Source of the DNA: Corynebacterium tuberculostearicum SK141
GTDB taxonomy: Bacteria; Actinomycetota; Actinomycetes; Mycobacteriales; Mycobacteriaceae
Direction: 5' to 3'
Length of the DNA stretch: 64,000 nt
NCBI RefSeq assembly: GCF_000175635.1
Contig: NZ_ACVP01000012.1
Location: 186,001-250,000, forward strand
Shown here: positions 9,773 through 17,344 of the stretch, one piece after another
Layout of the letters: each line of letters opens with the position of its first letter
How positions within the stretch are numbered: the stretch's first letter is position 1
Made by a program: the position numbers and the translations under genes
Notes under the pieces: model-generated
The model's database searches: none
Seen by the model: only the letters and a program-made list of their open reading frames with translations
Told to the model about the DNA's origin: nothing

Positions 9773-9847
9773 ACATCGGTATGTGTCAGTAGGTGTTTAA
9801 CGGGTCACTTACGTACCATTCCTTAAGGAACGCATACCGGTGTTGTG
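9769..9847 (+). other. large inverted repeat in the leader of the YkvI-type gene
   Basis: CACAACATCGGTATG (9769-9783) can pair with CATACCGGTGTTGTG (9833-9847) over all 15 positions, one as G-U. The 49-base loop contains the perfect palindrome TTCCTTAAGGAA (9819-9830). The remaining leader up to GTG 9930 is G-rich and may fold further. No T-run follows, so this is not a simple terminator. It could be a structured regulatory leader; I match it to no known riboswitch. Confidence 0.5.
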
Positions 9848-9929
9848 GGACCCACGTGCTGGGGAGTGGGGGACAAGGGGCCGCGCGCACCAGTATGCGA
9901 GAGATATTCGCTACAAAAGTTAGGCAACC

Positions 9930-11357
9930 GTGTCTTCTAAAAACATTATCGCCATTGCCATGTCCTTCGTGGGCTTGTTGGTGGGCGCCGGCTTTGCCAC
10001 GGGCCAAGAGGTGGTGCAGTACTTCACTGCCTTTGGTTCTTGGGGTATTCCCGGCATCATTATCGCCGCACTCATCATGACCCTTGCCGGTACCGTGTTC
10101 TTGCAGCTGGGCAGTTACTTCCACGCTTCTGAGCACAACACCGTTTTCCGCAATGTCACCCACCCGATCGTCTCCAAGTTGCTGGACATCGCGGTCATCA
10201 TCACCCTCTTTGCTATTGGCTTTGTGATGTTGGCTGGCGCGGGTTCCAATATGGAGCAGCAATTTGGCTGGAAGACTTGGATCGGCTCCACGCTCATGCT
10301 GGTCTTGGTTTTGATTGTCGGCATGCTCGACGTGGACAAGGTATCCAAGGTTATTGGTGCCGTAACGCCGACCATCATCATTGCGGTCATCGGCGTGGCC
10401 ATCTACACCGGCCTCAATATGCCGGATGACATCGGCGCCGCTATGGACGCCTCCAGCCAGATCGACACCCCGATTGGTAACTGGCTCATTTCCGCACTCA
10501 ATTACAACGGCCTGGCGCTGATGCTCGCCGTGTCCATGTCCCTGGTTATCGGTGGCGACAATATCAGCCCACGCGAGGCCGGTTGGGGCGGCGTTGTAGG
10601 CGGCGTCATCTACTCCATCATGATGGGCCTTGCCGGATTCTCCTTGCTGATGAACTCGGACAAGGCACAAGGCTCCGATATTCCGATGCTGTCTTTGGTA
10701 GATAGCGTTAACCCGACGCTCGGCTCCATCATGGCGGTCATCATTTACATGATGATCTTCAATACCGCTATCGGCATGTTCTACGCGCTGGGCAAGCGCC
10801 TATCTGCCGGCCATGAGAAGCGCTTCCCGGTTATCTTTATCGTTGGCTGCTTGGCCGGGTTCGCCGTGTCCTTCGCCGGCTTTAAGACCCTGATGAACTA
10901 CATCTACCCAGTCATCGGCTACATGGGCATTCTGATGGTGGCCATCTTGGTCTTTGCTTGGTTCCGCAGCCAGTCTCAAATCCAGGATGAGGCTGTGCGC
11001 CGTGAGCGCGTGCGTGCCCTCATGCACCTGAAGCTGCACCCAGACAAGGACTACGACGCCGAGCGCTACGACGATGAGATTGGCCAGCACATCGAGGACT
11101 CCAATATGGACAATGAGGCCCTCTACGATGAGCTGGTGGAGGAAGTCACCGAAGAGCTCGATGGTGACGACGACGTGGACTTTGACAAGGAAAAGTACGA
11201 AGAAAACCGCCACGACCACTCTTACTACACCGAGCGTGATGCGGTAGAAACTGACCGCACCCCGGAAGAAATTGAAAAGTGGGTCGAAGAAACCGGCGCA
11301 TCCGGCGACCCTGAGGAAGATGAGGAGCTACCAAAGGCTGACAATTCCAAGAATTAA
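9930..11357 (+). CDS. YkvI-family membrane transporter with long acidic tail
   Basis: A 475-residue protein. The first 340 residues hold about ten transmembrane segments and begin with SFVGLLVGAGFATGQEVVQYF, the signature of the YkvI family, distant relatives of APC-type amino acid transporters (LeuT fold). GGDNISPREAGWGG lies mid-protein. From about residue 345 on, the chain is cytoplasmic and very acidic (LDGDDDVDFDKEKYEENRHD and similar), an unusual extension. The start is GTG 9930. Substrate unknown. The long structured leader suggests regulated expression. Confidence 0.8.
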   Translation: MSSKNIIAIAMSFVGLLVGAGFATGQEVVQYFTAFGSWGIPGIIIAALIMTLAGTVFLQLGSYFHASEHNTVFRNVTHPIVSKLLDIAVIITLFAIGFVMLAGAGSNMEQQFGWKTWIGSTLMLVLVLIVGMLDVDKVSKVIGAVTPTIIIAVIGVAIYTGLNMPDDIGAAMDASSQIDTPIGNWLISALNYNGLALMLAVSMSLVIGGDNISPREAGWGGVVGGVIYSIMMGLAGFSLLMNSDKAQGSDIPMLSLVDSVNPTLGSIMAVIIYMMIFNTAIGMFYALGKRLSAGHEKRFPVIFIVGCLAGFAVSFAGFKTLMNYIYPVIGYMGILMVAILVFAWFRSQSQIQDEAVRRERVRALMHLKLHPDKDYDAERYDDEIGQHIEDSNMDNEALYDELVEEVTEELDGDDDVDFDKEKYEENRHDHSYYTERDAVETDRTPEEIEKWVEETGASGDPEEDEELPKADNSKN

Positions 11358-11374
11358 GCGGACAATGGGGTGCT

Positions 11375-12445
11375 ATGAGTATCTATGCACCCGCATCTGA
11401 CCGTTATGATTCGATGGAGTACCGCCGAGTAGGCAACTCTGGGCTGAAGCTGCCGGCCATTTCCCTTGGCCTATGGCAGAACTTCGGTGACGACCGTCCC
11501 CTGGCCACGCAGCGCGACATCCTGCGCGCGGCGTATGACCGGGGGATTACTCATTTCGATTTGGCCAATAACTATGGCCCTGAACCAGGTGCCGCCGAGG
11601 ACAACTTCGGACGCATCTTCGCCCGCGATTTCCGCCCCTTCCGCGATGAAATGATCATTTCCTCCAAGGCCGGCTGGGTGATGAATGATTCGCCCTACGG
11701 CTTTGGTGGCTCCCGCAAGTACTTGGTGAGCTCCTTGGACGCTTCCCTGAAGCGCATGGGCTTAGATTATGTGGACATCTTCTACCACCACCGCCCGGAC
11801 CCGGATACCCCGCTGGAGGAGACCTTGTACGCGCTGCGCGATATCGTAGCTTCCGGCAAGGCGCTGTATGTGGGCATTTCTTCCTATGGCCCGGAGCTCA
11901 CCGCAGAGGCCGTGGAGTTTATGGAAGATGAAGGCTGCCCGTTGCTGATTCATCAGCCCAGCTATTCCATTTTGAACCGCTGGATTGAGCGCCCGGGCGA
12001 AGACGGCGAGTCGCTGCTTGATGTTACGGCGCGCAGCGGCCTAGGCGTCATCGGCTTCGGCCCGTTGGCGCAGGGCATGCTGACGGACCGCTATATCGAC
12101 GGCATCCCCGCAGATTCGCGTGCGGCGAAGAATAAGACCCTGGAAAAGGACTGGCTCAATAAGGAAAACCTTTCCATGATCCGCTCGCTCAACGATATTG
12201 CAGGCCAGCGTGGGCAGTCTCTGGCACAGATGGCTATCTCGTGGGTGCTGCGTGATCAAGGTGATCGCACGCTTACCTCGGCGCTGTTGGGTGCTTCTTC
12301 GGTGGAGCAGCTCGAACACAATCTGGGCGCGCTGGATCACCTTGACTTCAGCGCGGAGGAGCTGGCTGCGATTGACGACGCCGCCCATGACGCCGGCATC
12401 AATCGCTGGGCCGGCGCCACTGCGTCGCGCGTGCGCGGCAACTAG
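11375..12445 (+). CDS. aldo/keto reductase, YghZ type
   Basis: A 356-residue NADPH-dependent reductase. The catalytic tetrad is visible: Asp and Tyr in FDLANNYGP, Lys in ISSKAGW and His in IFYHHRPD. The N-terminal MEYRRVGNSGLKLPAISLGLW and the LGASSVEQLEHN cofactor segment fit the YghZ/Kv-beta branch, whose E. coli member reduces L-glyceraldehyde 3-phosphate and methylglyoxal. The actual substrate here is not known. It starts 17 bases after the YkvI-type gene and may be cotranscribed. Confidence 0.9.
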   Translation: MSIYAPASDRYDSMEYRRVGNSGLKLPAISLGLWQNFGDDRPLATQRDILRAAYDRGITHFDLANNYGPEPGAAEDNFGRIFARDFRPFRDEMIISSKAGWVMNDSPYGFGGSRKYLVSSLDASLKRMGLDYVDIFYHHRPDPDTPLEETLYALRDIVASGKALYVGISSYGPELTAEAVEFMEDEGCPLLIHQPSYSILNRWIERPGEDGESLLDVTARSGLGVIGFGPLAQGMLTDRYIDGIPADSRAAKNKTLEKDWLNKENLSMIRSLNDIAGQRGQSLAQMAISWVLRDQGDRTLTSALLGASSVEQLEHNLGALDHLDFSAEELAAIDDAAHDAGINRWAGATASRVRGN

Positions 12446-12463
12446 GCGGGCGGAATCCCGGCC

Positions 12464-13156
12464 CTAGAGCAGGAGCAACTTGAGCGTTAGGCCAATCATG
12501 ATGACGCCGATGCCGAAGTTAATCCAGCGCCACACTGTGGGCCGGGACAGCACGTGGGAAAAGCGCGCCGCTCCAAAGCCGATGAAGGGGAACCAAGTGA
12601 AGCTGGCGCAGATTGCACCCACGGCGAAAAGCCAGCGCCCCGATTCGCCATATTGATTAGCGATGCTGCCGAGCATGACCACTACGTCCACGTAGGCGCC
12701 TGGGTTAAGCCACGTTAAGGCCAGGGCGGTAAGCAGCGGCTTAACCCAGGAGGGGGATCGCTTGATCTCGACGCGAGTTGCGGTCTTGGTCGTGTTGCGT
12801 GCCTGAGAGCCATCGAAGGAAGCGACTTCCTGCGGTACCTTCGGCTGCGTGGATTCCACCTCGATGGCCTCGCCTTTGGTCTTGAGCGCATCGCGGAAGC
12901 AGGTAAAGGTGAAATATGCCAGGTAAGCGGCGCCAACATATTTCAAAACCTGCAGGGCGTTGGGGAACTTTTCTACCAAATAGCCCACGCCGGCCGTGCC
13001 GGAGGTGATCAGGATGACGTCGGAAAGCGCGCAGACGACAATGATGAGGCCAATGTGGTCGCGGCGGATGCCGTATTTGAGCAGCATGGCATTTTGCGGA
13101 CCGACGGCCACGATGAGCGATAATCCCAGGAAGAAACCAGCAAGCACGATGGACAT
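12464..13156 (-). CDS. lysE: L-lysine/L-arginine exporter
   Basis: A 230-residue member of the LysE superfamily, which expels excess lysine and arginine. It begins with VLAGFFLGLSLIVAVGPQNAMLLKYGI, the conserved first segment with the VGPQN motif, and has five or six transmembrane segments with a hydrophilic loop at about residues 75-125, as LysE usually has. LTWLNPGAYVDVVVMLGS is the second conserved block. Divergent from lysG, 70 bases apart, the arrangement known from C. glutamicum, in which LysG activates lysE when basic amino acids accumulate. Confidence 0.94.
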   Translation of the reverse strand: MSIVLAGFFLGLSLIVAVGPQNAMLLKYGIRRDHIGLIIVVCALSDVILITSGTAGVGYLVEKFPNALQVLKYVGAAYLAYFTFTCFRDALKTKGEAIEVESTQPKVPQEVASFDGSQARNTTKTATRVEIKRSPSWVKPLLTALALTWLNPGAYVDVVVMLGSIANQYGESGRWLFAVGAICASFTWFPFIGFGAARFSHVLSRPTVWRWINFGIGVIMIGLTLKLLLL

Positions 13157-13214
13157 GCCTTCTAGTGTGAATTGCCGGCCTGAATTAGTCCAGTTAATGA
13201 ATCTACAGTTGGTT

Positions 13215-13226
13215 TAGAATAGCTTC
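13215..13226 (+). promoter_or_regulatory. leaderless promoter of lysG
   Basis: TAGAAT (13215-13220) stands six bases before ATG 13227. The 70-base lysE-lysG intergenic region must also hold the LysG sites; I cannot point to them with confidence. Confidence 0.5.
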
Positions 13227-14099
13227 ATGAACCCGGTGCACCTAGAAACATTGCTCGCCATCGTGGACGAAGGCAGCTTCGATGTTGCCGCAGCCGTGCT
13301 CGGTATATCGCCGTCTGCGGTAAGTCAACGAATCAAGGCCCTAGAATCGAGCACCGGTCGAGTGCTCCTTCGCCGTGCCACTCCGGTAACCGCGACAGAA
13401 GCGGGGGAGATCCTGGTGCAATCCGCACGCCGTATGGCGTTGGTGCAGGCCGAAACGGACGCGCGCCTGGGCCACCGCCTAGCCCGGGTCCCGCTCTCTG
13501 TTGCAGTGAACTCGGATTCCCTAGCGACATGGTTTCGTAGGGTCCTTAGTGATACCGCGCGGCGGGGCGATGTCGCCCTGCGCATCCGGATTGAGGATGA
13601 GGCGCGCACCTTAGCCAAGCTGCGGCGGGGCGATGTGCTTGGCGCGGTGACGAGGGAAGCCACACCGGTCTCGGGCTGCGAGTCTAGCTTCTTAGGTACG
13701 ATGCGCTACTTCCCAGTCGCGGCACCACATATTGCAGAAAGCTTCCATAATGGCCACCTGACCTGGGAAACTATGCCCCTTGTTGGCTATGGTCCCAACG
13801 ATCAGGTGCTGGATGATGCGATGCGGGAGCGCTTCATTGATTCGGCCGTGGTGCGTGCCCGGGTATCGCAGATTCCCTCTTCCGAGGGCTACCTCGAGGC
13901 CGTTCGCGTTGGTCTGGGGTGGGGACTTCTGCCCCAGGCCCAAGCGTTGCCCCTATTGGCGGCAAAAGAGCTGGTGCTTCTCGACGACTCCCCGCTCGAT
14001 ATCGACCTTTACTGGCAGCGTTGGCGCTTGGAATCAGAGGTTTTGAGCGAACTTACGCGTTCGGTTCTCGAGGCTGCGAGCGACTTGGTGGCCACATAG
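13227..14099 (+). CDS. lysG: LysR-type activator of lysine export
   Basis: A 290-residue LysR-family regulator. The winged helix occupies residues 1-60 (SFDVAAAVLGISPSAVSQRIKALE), followed by the effector domain, which keeps LRRGDVLGAVTREATPVSGC and GLGWGLLPQAQALP, both seen in LysG/ArgP proteins. LysG binds lysine, arginine or histidine and turns on lysE. Position next to lysE supports the assignment. Confidence 0.94.
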   Translation: MNPVHLETLLAIVDEGSFDVAAAVLGISPSAVSQRIKALESSTGRVLLRRATPVTATEAGEILVQSARRMALVQAETDARLGHRLARVPLSVAVNSDSLATWFRRVLSDTARRGDVALRIRIEDEARTLAKLRRGDVLGAVTREATPVSGCESSFLGTMRYFPVAAPHIAESFHNGHLTWETMPLVGYGPNDQVLDDAMRERFIDSAVVRARVSQIPSSEGYLEAVRVGLGWGLLPQAQALPLLAAKELVLLDDSPLDIDLYWQRWRLESEVLSELTRSVLEAASDLVAT

Positions 14100-14168
14100 C
14101 GCGCAAGCTGGTGCGGCGCGCCGTGGTGGGTACCACAAAAGTGCAGGCACGTGCCCTAAGTTGGAGCT

Positions 14169-15119
14169 ATGAGCGATAAGCAGCAACCGGATAAAGCCAC
14201 CCCGTTTGATGAGGATATGGACGTGCCTACCTACAACGCGAAGCCCGCTAGTAAGGATTCTGCTTCCGGCCAGGGAAAGTCGAAGCCCGGCCTTTTCGAG
14301 CGCGCCGGCCGCGCTGAGCCGCAGGAGATCAAGCCTTCCCAGGCGCAGCAGGACCACCCTGAAACCGAGGTGCTGTCCTATTCCAGTGCCAATGAAGCCG
14401 CACGTCAGGACAGTGGCGCCGGCGAAGAGACCGTAGCCTTCGCGCAACCGGAGTCCACCACGCCGGCTAGCGCAGAGCAAGAAACGGCACTTGCTACTGC
14501 CGACGCCCCCGTAGAGAGCACCCTCAGCACCGAAACCGCGGAGGATCGCGAGGCACGCCTGCAGGCAGAGCAGGAGGAAAAGGAAGGCTACCAACGCTAT
14601 GGTCGCCGCGGCACCATCGACTTCGGCCTGTTTTTCATCCGCTTGGCGCTGAGCGCTTACCTTATCGTCGCGGGAGCAAAGACCTTCTTCACGCTTGGCG
14701 ATAGCGAGGGCTTGTCCGGCCTGGAAGGCGATTTTGCCAACTATGCCTGGGATACCGCACTGTCTATCGCGGTGCCGACCATGCAGCTTATCGCTGGTGT
14801 GTTCTTGCTGCTCGGCCTCATTACGCCGCTGGCGGCCATGATTGGTCTGGTAGTGACCGGCTTTACCGCCGTCCACGAGCTCGCCCAGACCGATGCTGGC
14901 CTGGATGTCTTTAGCTGGCCGGAATCCGTATGGCTTTCCTTGATCCTCTTTGTCATCGCAGTAGGCCTGCAGTTTACTGGCCCAGGCTTTATCTCCCTAG
15001 ACTTCAAGCGCTCCTGGGCGCGCCGCCCGCTGGGTACTTCCTGGGCCTTTGTTCTCATCGGCATCGCCATCCTCGCCGCCCTCTGGTTCTTCGGCGCAGG
15101 CGTTAATCCGCTGAACTAA
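14169..15119 (+). CDS. DoxX-family membrane protein with disordered N-terminus
   Basis: A 316-residue protein. The first 140 residues are hydrophilic and rich in Glu, Ala, Ser and Pro, without motifs, and probably disordered in the cytoplasm. After RYGRRGTIDFGLFFIRLALSAYLIVAGAKTFF come four transmembrane segments of the DoxX type. DoxX proteins are linked to oxidative or thiol stress in mycobacteria; the role here is open. A terminator follows. Confidence 0.75.
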   Translation: MSDKQQPDKATPFDEDMDVPTYNAKPASKDSASGQGKSKPGLFERAGRAEPQEIKPSQAQQDHPETEVLSYSSANEAARQDSGAGEETVAFAQPESTTPASAEQETALATADAPVESTLSTETAEDREARLQAEQEEKEGYQRYGRRGTIDFGLFFIRLALSAYLIVAGAKTFFTLGDSEGLSGLEGDFANYAWDTALSIAVPTMQLIAGVFLLLGLITPLAAMIGLVVTGFTAVHELAQTDAGLDVFSWPESVWLSLILFVIAVGLQFTGPGFISLDFKRSWARRPLGTSWAFVLIGIAILAALWFFGAGVNPLN

Positions 15120-15133
15120 TCGCCAATAGCTGT

Positions 15134-15160
15134 CCGTCGCAATTGCGGCGGATTTTCTTT
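15134..15160 (+). terminator. terminator of the DoxX gene
   Basis: CCGTCGCAATTGCGGCGG (one G-U pair) is followed by ATTTTCTTTTG. Confidence 0.75.
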
Positions 15161-15180
15161 TGCTCTTGCTTTCCATGGCG

Positions 15181-15197
15181 GAAAGTATGATACTTTC
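15181..15197. promoter_or_regulatory. 17-bp perfect palindrome containing the -10 box
   Basis: GAAAGTAT-G-ATACTTTC is a perfect dyad with a single central base. TATGAT (15186-15191) inside it is a good -10 box, so a bound repressor would block the promoter. The operon behind it ends with a winged-helix regulator gene, which makes autoregulation likely. Confidence 0.65.
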
Positions 15198-15243
15198 TAA
15201 AGTGGAAAACAACGAAAAGTCGAAGGTGAAAGGAACGGCGAGA

Positions 15244-15708
15244 ATGGATGAAAGCGTGCACGAGGCACTGTCCTTCAACGAGGAAGTGGAGAAGGAGCAA
15301 AGCGGCAAGAGGCGGACCGTGATTAATGCCTCGCTCGCAGTAGTTCTTGCAGGAAGCTATTTCGTTATGAGCCAGTGGGAAGATGATATTCCTCTGTGGG
15401 CGTTCCTCGGCTTCATGATGTTTGGCCTCGGAGCGGCAATGTGGGTGGGTAGCCATCAGGGTGATGTGCGTCCGAGCTATAGGCAGGATCCATTCAACCA
15501 GCCGGAGCCGGATAAGAAATACTATTTCGGAATTTTTCTAATGTTTGCCCCTACGTTCTTCCAGACCTTTCTCGAAGGGCACATGGTAATTGCGGCCATC
15601 GTATTCACGCTGTGGGGCGTGGGCGTGTTTTGGGCTCTCAATTCGGGAGCAATGGATATGTCCACGCGTGGCCATGAAGACGGCAAGCAGGCGAGCGGTG
15701 ATGAGTGA
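15244..15708 (+). CDS. four-TM membrane protein paired with a winged-helix regulator
   Basis: A 154-residue protein with an acidic head (MDESVHEALSFNEEVEKEQ) and four hydrophobic segments: INASLAVVLAGSYFVM, PLWAFLGFMMFGLGAAMWVG, YYFGIFLMFAPTFFQTFL and IAAIVFTLWGVGVFWAL. I know no function. ATG 15244 follows an AAAGGA ribosome site about nine bases upstream; the frame is open to 15160, but that part covers the promoter. It overlaps the regulator gene by eight bases, so the two are translationally coupled. Confidence 0.7.
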   Translation: MDESVHEALSFNEEVEKEQSGKRRTVINASLAVVLAGSYFVMSQWEDDIPLWAFLGFMMFGLGAAMWVGSHQGDVRPSYRQDPFNQPEPDKKYYFGIFLMFAPTFFQTFLEGHMVIAAIVFTLWGVGVFWALNSGAMDMSTRGHEDGKQASGDE

Positions 15709-16015
15709 GCTTGATCCAGTAATTCACCCGCTCAACCGATTTAAAATTTGTGCGGTGCTCAACGCGGCTGGCGCAGTGGAAGGCGCCATCAACAAAGAGA
15801 TGCGCTTTGCTGCGATTCGGGACAAGGTGAATCAATCCGATGCCACGCTGTCTAAGCAGCTAAGCGCACTGGAAAAAGAGGGGTATGTCAGTCGTTTTCG
15901 TGAGTATGGATCCTCGCGTGGCAAGGACACGGTATGGGTGATGCTCACGGCTAAAGGTAAGGCCGCATTCGATTCGCACCTTGCGGCGCTTAAGACGCTA
16001 GCGGGGCAGGAGTAG
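15701..16015 (+). CDS. winged-helix transcriptional regulator (PF13601 type)
   Basis: A 104-residue protein that is almost only a DNA-binding domain: NRFKICAVL, MRFAAIRDKVNQSDATLSKQLSALEKEGYVSRF as helix-turn-helix and YGSSRGKDTVWVMLTAKGKAAFDSHLAALKTL as wing and dimer helix. This is the pattern of the MarR/ArsR-like HTH_34 family, whose members often control a neighbouring membrane protein gene and themselves. The palindrome at 15181 is the obvious target. Its 3' end overlaps the convergent glycosyltransferase gene by 26 bases. Confidence 0.82.
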   Translation: MSELDPVIHPLNRFKICAVLNAAGAVEGAINKEMRFAAIRDKVNQSDATLSKQLSALEKEGYVSRFREYGSSRGKDTVWVMLTAKGKAAFDSHLAALKTLAGQE

Positions 16016-17264
16016 CGGTATTCGCGTTCCGGCTATTGCGCTGGGAGGCATAGAAAGCGGCTGCGAAAAGTGCGACGGTCAGTATGGTTAGCCACACGAA
16101 GTCATCCACCCAGAACTTCTGGTAGCGCTCCATGGCGTGGACATCGACTTGATCGCCCCACCACCACTTGGGCGGGACGGTCAGCAGCATGGCTGACCAG
16201 GCGACGAGGACGGTCAGCAGGCTGCCCGCGGCCCATCCAGATGGCAGCCAGGTCCAGGCGCGGTAGACAAAGACCGGGATGATGAGCGTGAGCCAGACCC
16301 AGTGGTGCGACCAGGAAACCGGGGAGATGAGCAGGAGGGTGAGGGCGGTGACCAATTGGGCGTCGACAAGCAGGTGCTCCTCGCACAGCCGCTTGATAAG
16401 CCACGCGGCGAATGCAATTACCACGAGGGAGGCGGCGATCCACGCGATGTTGATGGCCAGCCCATTGGCGTCCATGGCCTCGGAAGAAGAATACATGCGC
16501 TGAATGGCGCCCTTGATAGAGCTATTGGACTGGTAATCAGTCCCCACGCCGAAGTCGCCGCCAGAGCCCATATCGAGCAATTTGGAACTGAAGAACTCCA
16601 CGAACGCGTCCCAGCGGAAGGCTGCGGCAAGGAGGGTGGCCGCAACAGCGGAAAGGAGCGCTGTGGCAATCTGCTTCCACTCCTTGCGCACGAGGAAATA
16701 CAGCAACATAGCCAGTGGGGTAATTTTGATTGCGGCGGCCAAGCCAATCAAGATACCTTGGGGCAAGAAGCGCTTGCGCGGAACGAGGTCGAGGATAACC
16801 AGCGCCATCACCACGATATTGATCTGCGCAAAACCATTGTTGAGGTCAACTGGTTCGAAGCGCAAGGCAATGGCCCAAGTAATGGCGGTGACGGGCAGGA
16901 GGAACTCTGGCTTTTTCAGGACTGCCTTGAATACAAAGTAGAGGCATAGGAGCACGAGAAGGTCAGACAGGACGACCACGATGTCGCCTGCCATATCGTG
17001 GTCAATGCCGTCAAAGGCCGTGATCGGAACCATGACGAGCGCGCCAAAGGGCGGATAAATGAAGGGAAGTTCAATGTCCCCGGCCAGCATGGGCTCGCTA
17101 TAGACGGAGCGATGCTCAAGGAAGGCCTTGACGCCCTCGCGGTAGACCACCATGTCAATGGGAAAGTCCGTGATGCGGGTGTCTTGAATAATCTTGCAGG
17201 CGCCAAAAATGAGGCCCAGCAGAGCTAAGGCATAACGAAAAAGTGGGGTGCGCGCGAGTTTCAT
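15990..17264 (-). CDS. GT87-family polyprenol-phosphate-mannose-type glycosyltransferase
   Basis: A 424-residue integral membrane protein with about ten segments. The first outer loop has ITDFPIDMVVYREGVKAFL with the Asp typical of GT-C enzymes, followed by FIYPPFGALVMVP. In corynebacteria and mycobacteria GT87 (DUF2029) proteins add alpha-1,2-mannose or arabinose to PIMs, lipomannan or arabinogalactan from decaprenyl-phosphate sugars; the exact linkage cannot be told. ATG 17264 is chosen, with TAAAGT eight bases in front; a 19-codon extension is possible. Confidence 0.83.
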   Translation of the reverse strand: MKLARTPLFRYALALLGLIFGACKIIQDTRITDFPIDMVVYREGVKAFLEHRSVYSEPMLAGDIELPFIYPPFGALVMVPITAFDGIDHDMAGDIVVVLSDLLVLLCLYFVFKAVLKKPEFLLPVTAITWAIALRFEPVDLNNGFAQINIVVMALVILDLVPRKRFLPQGILIGLAAAIKITPLAMLLYFLVRKEWKQIATALLSAVAATLLAAAFRWDAFVEFFSSKLLDMGSGGDFGVGTDYQSNSSIKGAIQRMYSSSEAMDANGLAINIAWIAASLVVIAFAAWLIKRLCEEHLLVDAQLVTALTLLLISPVSWSHHWVWLTLIIPVFVYRAWTWLPSGWAAGSLLTVLVAWSAMLLTVPPKWWWGDQVDVHAMERYQKFWVDDFVWLTILTVALFAAAFYASQRNSRNANTATPAPLAS

Positions 17265-17344
17265 CGCAGTACACTTTATGCGATCTGCAGGCAAACGGGC
17301 GTGCACCCCACCGAGGCTCATAGGGATTTAGCAGTTAATACTGG

